This document shows positions 16,030 through 24,248 of a stretch of 48,938 nt of DNA, piece after piece. Position 1 is the first letter of the stretch. The number at the start of each line of letters is the position of its first letter. This DNA is from Candidatus Homeothermus arabinoxylanisolvens (GTDB taxonomy: Bacteria > Bacteroidota > Bacteroidia > Bacteroidales > Muribaculaceae). The notes under the pieces are model-generated. The model did no database searches. It saw only the letters and a list, made by a program, of their open reading frames with translations, and was not told the origin of the DNA. Location: the NCBI GenBank assembly GCA_001689405.1, contig LUJO01000029.1, positions 1-48,938 of the forward strand, read 5' to 3'. A program made the position numbers and the translations under genes.

Positions 16030-16752
16030 ATGATAACATTAAGATGCTGTGTCGTAGATGATGAGCCTATAGCGCGTGAACTGATTGCCGGATATATCGA
16101 AAAGACACCCTTCATGGAACTTGTCGGTAAGTTCGGCTCGGCACAGGAGGCCGTGAAAACCATCATGGAGGGGCACGTGGATGTCATCTATCTTGACATA
16201 CATATGCCGCAGCTCAACGGCATGGAGTTCGCCCGTATTGTACCCGATACCTGCCGTATAGTATTCATAACCGCATATGAACGTTATGCTCTCGAAGGCT
16301 TCAAAGTCGATGCGCTTGACTATCTGATGAAGCCTGTGAGCTACGGAGAGTTTGTCGAGTCGGCCAATAAGGCTCTGAAGTGGGCCGACTTGCGCCGTCG
16401 TGCTGATGAAAACGACAATCGCCGCAAATATATGATAGTGAAGAGCGAGTATAAGCTTGTGCAGATACCCGTGGAAAGTATCATATATGTAGAGGGTCTG
16501 AAAGATTATATAAAGATATATCTTGATAATGAGGCTTCGCCCGTTATGACACTGATGAACATGAAGACCGTGGAGAGCTATCTTCCTGCCGCCGATTTTA
16601 TGCGTGTCCACAGGTCATATATTGTAAATATCAAGAAGATAAAAGTCATTGAACGAAACCATATAATTATCGGCGGGCGGAGTATACCGGTAAGCGAGAG
16701 TTATCGAAAAGCGTTCGGGGAGTATATAGAAGCTTATATGCTTAATATGTGA
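16030..16752 (+). CDS. LytTR-family response regulator (no adjacent kinase)
   Basis: The 240-residue protein has a CheY-like receiver domain (about 1-120). It shows the acidic pocket D10-D11, phospho-acceptor D56 in VIYLDIHMPQ, T81 and K101 in YLMKPV. A C-terminal LytTR DNA-binding domain follows (about 140-238), with ESIIYVEGLKDYIKIYL and FMRVHRSYIVNIKKI. LytTR regulators usually pair with a membrane LytS/YehU-type histidine kinase encoded next door. None is present here, so the kinase is elsewhere or lost. A short C-terminal-kinase-like ORF sits directly upstream. Target genes are unknown. Confidence 0.93.
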   Translation: MITLRCCVVDDEPIARELIAGYIEKTPFMELVGKFGSAQEAVKTIMEGHVDVIYLDIHMPQLNGMEFARIVPDTCRIVFITAYERYALEGFKVDALDYLMKPVSYGEFVESANKALKWADLRRRADENDNRRKYMIVKSEYKLVQIPVESIIYVEGLKDYIKIYLDNEASPVMTLMNMKTVESYLPAADFMRVHRSYIVNIKKIKVIERNHIIIGGRSIPVSESYRKAFGEYIEAYMLNM

Positions 16753-16770
16753 TTCGTTGAAAATATTAGC

Positions 16771-16778
16771 TAATTTTG
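16771..16778 (+). promoter_or_regulatory. CPBP gene promoter -7 box TAATTTTG
   Basis: An exact TAnnTTTG ends only 4 nt before the ATG at 16783. With the usual start about 5-8 nt after the box, the mRNA would be nearly leaderless. No -33 TTTG is seen. Confidence 0.45.
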
Positions 16779-16782
16779 CAGT

Positions 16783-17673
16783 ATGAAAAATGAATCTACA
16801 TTTCAAGTACTGCGTGTCAGCCCCGGGAAGAGCATATTCCTGTTTATCTGCTGGTGGATATTGTCCACGGTTTTTGCTTCGGTCATAATCGGTTATATAG
16901 GCACCGGGACTGTCGCGAGGATGAGGTGGGCCACGCTGGTTCAGGATATATTTATGTTCATAATGCCTGTCGTGCTGACAATGCTTATCGTTGCGCGACA
17001 ACCTATGACATTCACCGGACTGGGCAATCGTGTGACATCGCGTCAGGTGTTATGGGTCATATTGATTTCCATATTGGCCATACCGGCCATGAACTGTCTT
17101 GTGGCATGGAATGAGAATATACATTTCCCGCAGTCCATGGCGGGACTGGAAGGCATTTTGAGAGGTAGCGAAGAGCGGGCGAGGGGATTTGTCGATATGC
17201 TTATGGGCGGAGATACCGTGACCGATCTTCTGCTTGGCATACTTATCATGGGGTGTCTTACCGGACTTGCCGAGGAGCTGTTTTTCCGCGGCGGCATGCA
17301 GCCGTTGTTATGTAAATTCATGCACGACAACCATCACGCCGCAATATGGGCTACAGCTGTCATATTCAGTGCCGTCCATTTACAGTTTTTCGGATTTTTC
17401 CCTCGGGTGCTTATGGGGGCGTTTTTCGGTTATCTTTTTTATTGGAGCGGTTCGTTGAGGCTGTCGGTGTTTGCCCATGCGCTTAACAACAGCCTTGTCG
17501 TACTCAATTTCTGGTTAATGAACAAAGGCATCGCCGGCGGTGATATAAATACTTTAGGCAGTCAAGGCGGCCCGGTGCATATAGCTCTTGCCGTGGCGAG
17601 TGCGGTCGTCACAGGAGCGGCGTTATATTACTTCGTATCAAAAATCAGTCAAACTTCTTGCGGTGGAAAATAA
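16783..17673 (+). CDS. CPBP family intramembrane metalloprotease
   Basis: The 296-residue membrane protein has about eight hydrophobic helices. It shows the three CPBP (Abi/CAAX-protease-like) motifs: EELFFRG (GLAEELFFRGGMQPLL, about 162-177), a histidine in FSAVHLQFFGFFPR, and HALNNSLVVLNFW. The Glu and His residues are the expected catalytic or metal-binding ligands in a Rce1-like membrane-embedded active site. Substrates in Bacteroidetes are unknown; relatives act in signalling or bacteriocin immunity. The 3' end overlaps the oppositely oriented lptB by 29 nt. Confidence 0.92.
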   Translation: MKNESTFQVLRVSPGKSIFLFICWWILSTVFASVIIGYIGTGTVARMRWATLVQDIFMFIMPVVLTMLIVARQPMTFTGLGNRVTSRQVLWVILISILAIPAMNCLVAWNENIHFPQSMAGLEGILRGSEERARGFVDMLMGGDTVTDLLLGILIMGCLTGLAEELFFRGGMQPLLCKFMHDNHHAAIWATAVIFSAVHLQFFGFFPRVLMGAFFGYLFYWSGSLRLSVFAHALNNSLVVLNFWLMNKGIAGGDINTLGSQGGPVHIALAVASAVVTGAALYYFVSKISQTSCGGK

Positions 17674-18544
17674 AGCCGCGTCCGAGATACTTCTCACGCA
17701 CCGTGGGATTTTCAGCCAATTCTTCGGAGGTTCCCTGAAATAATATCTTGCCCTCAAAAAGCAGGTAGGCTCTGTCGGTAATCGACAGGGTCTCAGGTGC
17801 GTTATGGTCGGTAATAAGTATGCCTATGTTTTTTTCTTTCAGTTTGTAGACGATATACTGTATATCTTCCACGGCTATAGGGTCGACTCCGGCAAACGGC
17901 TCGTCGAGCATTATGAATTTAGGATTGATGGCAAGACAACGCGCTATCTCCGTACGTCGACGTTCGCCACCCGACAGCTGGTCGCCAAGGTTTTTGCGCA
18001 CTTTCTGAAGGCGAAACTCTGAAATCAGGCTTTCAAGTTTCTCTCGCTGGTATTCACGAGAGGTATTGGTCATCTCCAGCACGGCTTTGATATTGTTTTC
18101 CACACTCAGCTTGCGGAATACCGACGGCTCCTGAGCAAGATAACCGATACCGTTCTGTGCGCGCTTGTATACCGGATATTTTGTTATATTGAGGTCGTTG
18201 ATGAATATTTCGCCTTCATTGGGAGTGATAAGTCCGACGGTCATGTAGAACGTGGTTGTCTTTCCTGCGCCGTTAGGACCGAGCAAACCTACGATTTCAC
18301 CTTGTTTTACGTTGATGGACACGTGGTTGGCCACAGTGCGCTTGCCGTATTTCTTGACAAGATTCTCCGTGCGCAGCACCATGCAGCCGTCCTGATACTG
18401 AGGGTCGGAGTCTGAAGCGGCATCGTCCTTTACATCGGTCGGTTCGGGAGGCAGTTGCTCGGCTTTGTCCTCTTCGGTTATGCGCAGTTTAGGCATGTCT
18501 TCGTCTTCAAATTCCTTATTATCCATTTTTATACTTATTCCCAT
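17645..18544 (-). CDS. lptB: LPS export ABC transporter ATP-binding protein
   Basis: This 299-residue ATPase has Walker A GPNGAGKTT (89-97), the signature LSGGERRR (190-197), Walker B FIMLDEPFAGVDP and the switch histidine in LITDHN. The LptB-specific pattern GIGYLAQEPSVFRKLSV and the ending RAYLLFEGKILFQGT are present. It powers extraction of lipopolysaccharide from the inner membrane with LptF/LptG, which are not in this window. The N terminus carries about 50 extra acidic, low-complexity residues before the ABC domain. This is unusual, since classical LptB has about 240 residues. An alternative start at the ATG at 18526 shortens it by six residues. The gene follows udk by 6 nt. Confidence 0.94.
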   Translation of the reverse strand: MGISIKMDNKEFEDEDMPKLRITEEDKAEQLPPEPTDVKDDAASDSDPQYQDGCMVLRTENLVKKYGKRTVANHVSINVKQGEIVGLLGPNGAGKTTTFYMTVGLITPNEGEIFINDLNITKYPVYKRAQNGIGYLAQEPSVFRKLSVENNIKAVLEMTNTSREYQREKLESLISEFRLQKVRKNLGDQLSGGERRRTEIARCLAINPKFIMLDEPFAGVDPIAVEDIQYIVYKLKEKNIGILITDHNAPETLSITDRAYLLFEGKILFQGTSEELAENPTVREKYLGRGFIFHRKKFD

Positions 18545-18550
18545 GAGTGT

Positions 18551-19171
18551 TTATTGTTTTGCTTTGCGAAGCCGGGCTTCGATGTAATCGGTAAGCAGGT
18601 TGATAGCCACCGTGTTGTTTCCGCCTTGCGGCACAATGAGGTCGGCGTATCGCTTTGACGGAGCTATGTACTGTTCGTGCATCGGTTTCAGCACTTCTTC
18701 GTAGCGGTCAATCACCATCTGCGGCGTACGCCCGCGCTCTATGCAGTCGCGTGCTATTACACGTATGAGCCGTTCATCATCGTCGGCATCCACAAATACT
18801 TTAACATCCATAGCTTCGCGAAGTTCAGGCTGTGTGAGCACGAGTATGCCCTCTACTATGACTACGTCGCGCGGCTCTATGCGCACTGTCTCGGGCTGTC
18901 TTGTGCAGGTAAGATAGCTGTATGTCGGCATTTCTATGGACCGGCCGTTTTTAAGCTCTTCGAGGTGCTTGCACAGAAGAGTCCACTCGATTGACGCCGG
19001 CTCGTCGAAATTTATCTTACAGCGGTCTTCAGGCGGTATGTGGCTTGAGTCCTTGTAGTAAGAATCCTGAGGCAACACAGCGACTTCCCCCTCGGGAAGG
19101 CTTCTTATAATTTTGTTGACCACGGTTGTTTTACCCGAACCGGTGCCTCCGGCTATACCTATTACCAGCAT
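18551..19171 (-). CDS. udk: Uridine kinase
   Basis: The start is placed at the ATG at 19171 (MLVIGIAGGTGSGKTT), giving 206 residues, the family size. The longer frame from 19234 begins upstream of the likely promoter box and has no family counterpart. The P-loop GGTGSGKTT lies near the N terminus. LPQDSYYKD, NFDEPASIEW and the RD-x-x-x-R-x-R lid region (IARDCIERGRTPQ) identify the uridine/cytidine kinase family of pyrimidine salvage. lptB follows 6 nt downstream, so they are probably co-transcribed. Confidence 0.95.
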   Translation of the reverse strand: MLVIGIAGGTGSGKTTVVNKIIRSLPEGEVAVLPQDSYYKDSSHIPPEDRCKINFDEPASIEWTLLCKHLEELKNGRSIEMPTYSYLTCTRQPETVRIEPRDVVIVEGILVLTQPELREAMDVKVFVDADDDERLIRVIARDCIERGRTPQMVIDRYEEVLKPMHEQYIAPSKRYADLIVPQGGNNTVAINLLTDYIEARLRKAKQ

Positions 19172-19202
19172 TTTCTGCGATTGTTTAAGATGTTTAAGAC
19201 AC

Positions 19203-19210
19203 ACAAAGTA
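19203..19210 (-). promoter_or_regulatory. udk promoter, -7-like box TTACTTTG
   Basis: A one-mismatch TAnnTTTG lies 32 nt upstream of the chosen udk start. It is divergent from the mlaE promoter about 35 nt away. Confidence 0.35.
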
Positions 19211-19244
19211 AATAAAAAATCCCTTACAAGACAAGAAAAATGGT

Positions 19245-19252
19245 TAACTTTG
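19245..19252 (+). promoter_or_regulatory. mlaE promoter -7 box TAACTTTG
   Basis: An exact TAnnTTTG lies 56 nt upstream of mlaE, with a TTAC at about 19224-19227 in the -33 position. The leader would be around 50 nt. Confidence 0.5.
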
Positions 19253-19308
19253 CCCTCAATTAATATGTTAGATAATATCATTAGCTTTCAAGATTTACTG
19301 ATAAAGGC

Positions 19309-20058
19309 ATGATTATAGAATCGTCACTGGAAACTTTCGGAGCCTACTGCATTTTCATGCGGCGCGTTTTTGCCTTACCGCAGAAATGGCGTGTATTCGG
19401 GCGCAAGTTTCTTCTCGAATTAGGAAAACTCGGTATCGACTCGATACCTCTTACCATAGTGATATCGATATTTATCGGCGCGGTAATATGCATACAGATG
19501 CAGCTCAACATGACCGCCCCGGTGATGCCGGCATATTCGACAGGTCTTGCCACACGCGACATATTGCTGCTTGAGTTCAGCTCGGCGGTGCTGTGTCTTA
19601 TCCTGTCGGGTAAGGTAGGCTCAAATATAGCTTCGGAGATAGGTACCATGAGGGTCACCGAACAGATCGACGCTCTTGAGATAATGGGCATAAACTCGGC
19701 CCAGTTTCTTGTACTTCCCAAGATACTGGCGTTTATGGCTTTCATACCCGTGCTTGTCATCTTCTCCATTGCCACAGGCCTTTTCGGCGGCTGGCTGATA
19801 GCCGCGTTTACCGACATGATACCCGTGTCGCGCTACATATACGGCATACAGACCATGTTTGTGGAGTGGTATGTGTGGTATACAATAATAAAGGCCCTTG
19901 TATTCTCCGTCATTATAACCTCCGTGGCCTCATTCTACGGCTACTATGTAAAAGGCGGGGCTCTTGAAGTGGGTAAGGCATCGACCAATGCGGTTGTGGC
20001 CAGTTCCATACTCATACTCCTTTTTGATGTGATACTTACAAAACTCCTGATGCAATGA
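19309..20058 (+). CDS. mlaE: MlaE-type ABC transporter permease
   Basis: The 249-residue membrane protein has the MlaE/YrbE fold of about five or six helices, with the family segments IPLTIVISIFIGAVICIQMQ, SGKVGSNIASEIGTMRVTEQIDALEIMG and VGKASTNAVVASSILILLFD. It is the permease of an MCE-type phospholipid transport system that keeps outer-membrane lipid asymmetry. The ATPase gene mlaF overlaps its end by 4 nt. No MCE-domain (MlaD) gene follows in this window, which differs from the E. coli operon. Confidence 0.93.
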   Translation: MIIESSLETFGAYCIFMRRVFALPQKWRVFGRKFLLELGKLGIDSIPLTIVISIFIGAVICIQMQLNMTAPVMPAYSTGLATRDILLLEFSSAVLCLILSGKVGSNIASEIGTMRVTEQIDALEIMGINSAQFLVLPKILAFMAFIPVLVIFSIATGLFGGWLIAAFTDMIPVSRYIYGIQTMFVEWYVWYTIIKALVFSVIITSVASFYGYYVKGGALEVGKASTNAVVASSILILLFDVILTKLLMQ

Positions 20059-20825
20059 TAGAGATAAAGGATATAGAGAAGTCATTTGACGGAGTTAAGG
20101 TGCTTAAAGGCGTCAGCGCCGTATTCGAGACAGGTAAGACCAACCTTATAATAGGGCAGAGCGGTTCAGGCAAGACCGTGCTGATGAAGTCGCTTGTGGG
20201 GCTTGTAAGACCGGAGCATGGCGAGATATTGTATGACGGACGTGATTTGCTGAAACTCGACCGTGAGCAATTGCGCCATCTGCGCACTGAGATAGGCATG
20301 CTGTTTCAAGGCTCGGCTCTTTTTGATTCAGAGACGGTGCTCGGCAATGTGGAGTTTCCTATCATGATGTACACCAAGATGACCGATGCCGAGCGTCGCG
20401 ACCGTGCCCGGTTCTGTCTTGAGCGCGTAGGTCTTAAAGGTGCTGACGACAAGTATCCAAGCGAGATATCGGGCGGCATGCAGAAGCGTGTGGCCATAGC
20501 ACGCGCTATAGCTCTTAATCCGAAATATCTGTTTTGCGACGAGCCCAATTCGGGCCTCGACCCAAAGACCTCGATACTTATCGACGAACTGTTGAGCGAC
20601 ATAACCCATGAATATGGCATAACGACGGTCATAAACACCCATGACATGAACTCGGTGCTCGGTATAGGTGAGAATATCATATTTATCAATAAGGGCTACC
20701 GTGAATGGGTAGGGAACAAGGATATCATTTATGAGACGACCAACGAGGCGTTGAGCAACTTTGTGTTTGCCACCGACCTCTTCCAAAAGGTCAAGGAATA
20801 CATCATACATAACGCTCACAGATAG
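20055..20825 (+). CDS. mlaF: MlaF-type ABC transporter ATP-binding protein
   Basis: This 256-residue ATPase starts inside the last codons of mlaE (ATGA-type overlap), so the two are translationally coupled. Walker A is GQSGSGKTV, the signature is EISGGMQKRVAIARA, and Walker B is YLFCDEPNSGLDP followed by INTHDMNS. The atypical SGGMQKR signature and the NSGLDP loop are typical of MlaF-like ATPases. It energises phospholipid movement through MlaE. A terminator hairpin follows the stop directly. Confidence 0.94.
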   Translation: MIEIKDIEKSFDGVKVLKGVSAVFETGKTNLIIGQSGSGKTVLMKSLVGLVRPEHGEILYDGRDLLKLDREQLRHLRTEIGMLFQGSALFDSETVLGNVEFPIMMYTKMTDAERRDRARFCLERVGLKGADDKYPSEISGGMQKRVAIARAIALNPKYLFCDEPNSGLDPKTSILIDELLSDITHEYGITTVINTHDMNSVLGIGENIIFINKGYREWVGNKDIIYETTNEALSNFVFATDLFQKVKEYIIHNAHR

Positions 20826-20830
20826 CATAT

Positions 20831-20863
20831 AAAAAATGCCGCATAATCGATGCGGCATTTTTT
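20831..20863. terminator. Bidirectional terminator between mlaF and rlmB
   Basis: The arms AAAAAATGCCGCAT (20831-20844) and ATGCGGCATTTTTT (20850-20863) with a 5-nt loop give a GC stem flanked by A and T runs on both sides. It can serve mlaF (+) and rlmB (-). Confidence 0.9.
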
Positions 20864-20903
20864 TATGTGTCATATATGGAACGGAAACACTGTCGTGGCG
20901 TGA

Positions 20904-21659
20904 TCATATGACTTCCATGTCGGCTTCCAGCCGTTGACGCACGACTTCGTACATTATCACGCCGGCAGCAACCGATACGTTGAGTGAGCCGATGTGGCCG
21001 AACTGGGGGATGGATACAAATGTATCGCATAACTTCAATGCTTCCGGCGATATGCCGGTATCTTCAGCTCCCATGACTATGGCTACCGGTACCGTATAGT
21101 CGGCTTTGGTGTAGTTTATGTCGGCTTTTTCCGATGCGGCGACTATCATGTAGCCGTTGTCCTTAAGGAAATGAAGCGCTCCTGTCACGCTACGTTCGCG
21201 GCATACGGGAAGATGCAGCAATGCTCCGGCCGAGGTTTTTACCGCATCGCCGCCCACCGATACGCTTCCGCGTTGTGGAATGACAATAGCGTCAACTCCG
21301 GCACACTCGCAGGTACGGGCTATGGCTCCGAAATTTCTCACGTCGGTTATGCCGTCGAGCACGACAATGAACGGCAACATACCGTCTTCATACAGCTGAG
21401 GCACTATGTGGTCAAGACGATGATAGGTTATCGCCGACAGTATGGCTATGACTCCCTGATGATTCTTGCGGGTTATCTTGTTGAGTTTTTCTACCGGTAC
21501 GCGCTGAATCAAGATGTCATTTGCGCGGGCCATGTCGAAAAACTCTGCGGCGAGGTCGCCGTGCATGTCTTTTTTTACAAATATTTTGTCTATTTCCTTT
21601 CCGGCCTCTATGGCCTCCATCACGGCCCTCAGGCCGAATATGTAATCGCTTGCTTCCAT
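20904..21659 (-). CDS. rlmB: TrmH/SpoU-family 23S rRNA 2'-O-ribose methyltransferase
   Basis: The 251-residue product has an N-terminal substrate-binding domain (about 1-75; YIFGLRAVMEAI) and a C-terminal SPOUT knot. The three SpoU motifs are present: DGITDVRNFGAIARTCECAG, IVMGAEDTGIS and IPQFGHIGSLNVSVAAGVIMYE. RlmB-type enzymes methylate the ribose of a peptidyl-transferase-centre guanosine. A tRNA target in the same superfamily cannot be excluded. It is the last gene of the dnaN-recN cluster, 3 nt after recN. Confidence 0.9.
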   Translation of the reverse strand: MEASDYIFGLRAVMEAIEAGKEIDKIFVKKDMHGDLAAEFFDMARANDILIQRVPVEKLNKITRKNHQGVIAILSAITYHRLDHIVPQLYEDGMLPFIVVLDGITDVRNFGAIARTCECAGVDAIVIPQRGSVSVGGDAVKTSAGALLHLPVCRERSVTGALHFLKDNGYMIVAASEKADINYTKADYTVPVAIVMGAEDTGISPEALKLCDTFVSIPQFGHIGSLNVSVAAGVIMYEVVRQRLEADMEVI

Positions 21660-21662
21660 AAT

Positions 21663-23321
21663 CTAAATATTCAGTAATGAACGGGCATTGGCTTTCGCCG
21701 CATCGTCGACCTTCGAGCCGCTTAACATTACGGCCAATTCCTCGACACGCTCTTCCGGCGCCAGACGTCTGATGCGTGTATGCGTGGCGTGCTCGTCATC
21801 TTCTTTATATACTTTAAAGTGAGCGTCGCCTTTTGCCGCGACTTGCGGCAGATGTGTTATGGCGGTCACCTGAATGTTACGTGCTATATCTTTCATCATG
21901 AGACCCATGCGGTTGGCCACATCGCCCGATACTCCGGTGTCTACTTCGTCAAATATTATTGACGGCAGCTGCATCCTGTCTGCGATTATGGCTTTTATAG
22001 AGAGCATGAGTCGTGATATCTCTCCGCCTGAGGCTGTTCCGCCAACAGGCATAAGCGGCTGGTTTTTATTGAACGAAAAGAGAAATTCGACAGTGTCGCA
22101 CCCGTCGGGAGTAAGCTCGCCGCGGGTTATTTTAACTTTTGTGCTCAAATTTTTCATTCCGAGCGGCATGGCACGCTCACACAGCATGATCTCGAAGCGT
22201 CGGGCCTCTTCCTCGCGCCGTTTTGACAGCTCAAGCGCCAGTTCCTTGGCTGCATTCCTTGCTCTGCGGGCCTCCTTTTCAAGCTCTTCTACTGTAAACG
22301 AGCTGTTTTCAAGTTCGTCAAGTCTGGTGCGCAGATTTTCACGAAGATCGATAAGCTCGGTTACCGAGTTCACGTGATGTTTCTGCTGGAGTGAGTATAT
22401 ATCGTTTAGCCGTTGCTCTATGGCTTCGAGTTCGTCCGGGTCGGCGTGTAATTCCTGATCATATGAAGAGAGAGTCTCGGCGATATCCTGAATTTCTATA
22501 CGTGCCGACTCAAGGCGTTCGCCAAGAGAATCGGCATCTTCAAGTACACGACCCAGTTCCTCGCAGTACTCCGAGGCATCGCGCAACAGTGACAATGCGT
22601 TTTCGCGGCCTTCTGAAAGAGCTTCAAGCGCTCCGCTTAACGTCGATTTTATCTCGGTCATGTTTGACAGTACGTCGCGGTCCTGTTCAAGACGTTCCTG
22701 TTCGCCCTCTTGCAGCTTCATTGCATCGAGCTGTTCAAGCTGAAAGCGCGTGAAGTCTTCGTCCGTACGGTTGCGCTCAATCAGTTTCTTGGTCTCGTGC
22801 AGGCGCTTGAGCGCATTGCGGTATACCCCGTAGCGCGACGAGTATTCGGCAAGAAGCTCCGTGTTGCCGGCGAGATTGTCGATTATCTTCAGCTGGAAGT
22901 CGGGCGATGTTATGAGCCTGTTCTGATGCTGAGAGTGTATGTCAACAAGCTGCTGCGCCACATGCGACAATAAGTCGAGCGTGACGGGTGAGTCATTTAT
23001 GAATGCGCGTGAGCGCCCGTTGGGCGATATCTCTCTGCGCAGTATGCAGGTCGCATCATCCCATTCTATATCGTTTATAAGGCAGTAACTTTTCAGCGCG
23101 TCGTAACCGGCTACGTCAAATACCGCCTCGATAACCGATTTCTTGCCTGAATCACGCACCGCCTTCAGGTCGGCACGCTCTCCGAGTATAAGCGACAGAG
23201 CACCGAGCATTATCGATTTTCCCGCTCCGGTCTCACCGGTTATGATGTTGAAGCCGTCGTGAAATTCGATGTCGACGGTGTCTATAAGCGCATAATTGGA
23301 TATGTGGAGTGTCTTTAGCAT
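21663..23321 (-). CDS. recN: DNA repair protein RecN
   Basis: This 552-residue SMC-like ATPase begins LKTLHISNYALIDTVDIEF with Walker A GETGAGKS (about residues 30-37). The central part (about 155-360) is rich in heptad-like charged residues, which fits the coiled coil. The C-terminal head has SGGEISRLMLSIKA and IIFDEVDTGVSGDVA with the D-loop ITHLPQVAA. RecN holds broken DNA ends or sister chromosomes together during double-strand break repair. It lies 15 nt after the DUF4835 gene. Confidence 0.96.
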   Translation of the reverse strand: MLKTLHISNYALIDTVDIEFHDGFNIITGETGAGKSIMLGALSLILGERADLKAVRDSGKKSVIEAVFDVAGYDALKSYCLINDIEWDDATCILRREISPNGRSRAFINDSPVTLDLLSHVAQQLVDIHSQHQNRLITSPDFQLKIIDNLAGNTELLAEYSSRYGVYRNALKRLHETKKLIERNRTDEDFTRFQLEQLDAMKLQEGEQERLEQDRDVLSNMTEIKSTLSGALEALSEGRENALSLLRDASEYCEELGRVLEDADSLGERLESARIEIQDIAETLSSYDQELHADPDELEAIEQRLNDIYSLQQKHHVNSVTELIDLRENLRTRLDELENSSFTVEELEKEARRARNAAKELALELSKRREEEARRFEIMLCERAMPLGMKNLSTKVKITRGELTPDGCDTVEFLFSFNKNQPLMPVGGTASGGEISRLMLSIKAIIADRMQLPSIIFDEVDTGVSGDVANRMGLMMKDIARNIQVTAITHLPQVAAKGDAHFKVYKEDDEHATHTRIRRLAPEERVEELAVMLSGSKVDDAAKANARSLLNI

Positions 23322-23336
23322 ACGGGTTCGTGATTT

Positions 23337-24248
23337 TTAGTTGTTTACTCCTTTCTTTATCATTGCCGTCCGTTGTGTCTCTGACGGATATACCTGTTCA
23401 AGCACGCTTACGGCTCTGTTTCGCTCTTCTTGAGCAGCCCGGGTGTACAGATTTACGAGTTCATCGAATTTGGCGTCTCTGAATATCTCCAGTCCTACCG
23501 ACATAGGGCGTAATTCATAAACTTTTTTCAGGTGCGTGAGCGATGATGTTATGGCATGGCGCCCTTTTTCGGGACTTAATGCCATCAGATCAAGACCTTT
23601 GCGGTGATACTCGTACAATAGATCGCGCAATGTCGATGCGGGACTGTCGGTATAGGCCGACAGCAATGCACTGCGGTTGCGCGTGTCTTCAAACGCTCTC
23701 CAGCCCGTTTCGCCCGATGACTGCGCGCGGTATACTATGTCCTGCGCCATCTTATAATAAGGCTCTCCGCCACGAGTAGAAAAACTGTCAAAATCCATGG
23801 CGATTATCAGATAAGCGTAAAAATCGAGTATGGATGTAAGATTGTTCTCAAACGTGTTTTCGGAAAATATGAGCGGATCGCCTTCATTGTATTCGAAGTC
23901 GATCTTGTTGTCCTTGAAGTTCAGCAGGGTGGTTGTATAGACGCTGTTATATACGGGCCTTGATGACTGTACCTGAAGTGTGCCGCTCATACGGGGCGGT
24001 TCGTAGCTTGATATGGTGAAGAAGAAAGTGCAGTCGATGCGCTCTTTTGCAGCTATGGCTGCTGCGGTGCGTTTACGGGTGTTCAGATAATCCGATATGG
24101 CGCTTTCAAGTATGGCGAATACCGATACACCGGTGCTTTGCACTTGCGAGTGGTCCACGGTGACACGACAATTCAGCTCTTGTGCTGTCATATGCGGCAT
24201 TGCCAAGAGTATGAATAATAAAGCCGTAACCGTGTGTGCCGTCATCAT
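23337..24248 (-). CDS. DUF4835 family exported protein (PorD-like)
   Basis: This 303-residue protein has a signal peptide (TALLFILLAMPHMTAQ) and begins the mature part with ELNCRVTVDHSQVQ, typical of DUF4835. Further family features are FFFTISSYEPPRMSGTLQVQ, SRPVYNSVYTTTLLNFKD and FYAYLIIAMDFDSF. Members called PorD in some Bacteroidetes have been linked to type IX secretion. That assignment is from memory of the family and not shown here. The start overlaps the coaBC stop, and the order coaBC-DUF4835-recN is widely conserved in Bacteroidetes. Confidence 0.85.
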   Translation of the reverse strand: MMTAHTVTALLFILLAMPHMTAQELNCRVTVDHSQVQSTGVSVFAILESAISDYLNTRKRTAAAIAAKERIDCTFFFTISSYEPPRMSGTLQVQSSRPVYNSVYTTTLLNFKDNKIDFEYNEGDPLIFSENTFENNLTSILDFYAYLIIAMDFDSFSTRGGEPYYKMAQDIVYRAQSSGETGWRAFEDTRNRSALLSAYTDSPASTLRDLLYEYHRKGLDLMALSPEKGRHAITSSLTHLKKVYELRPMSVGLEIFRDAKFDELVNLYTRAAQEERNRAVSVLEQVYPSETQRTAMIKKGVNN

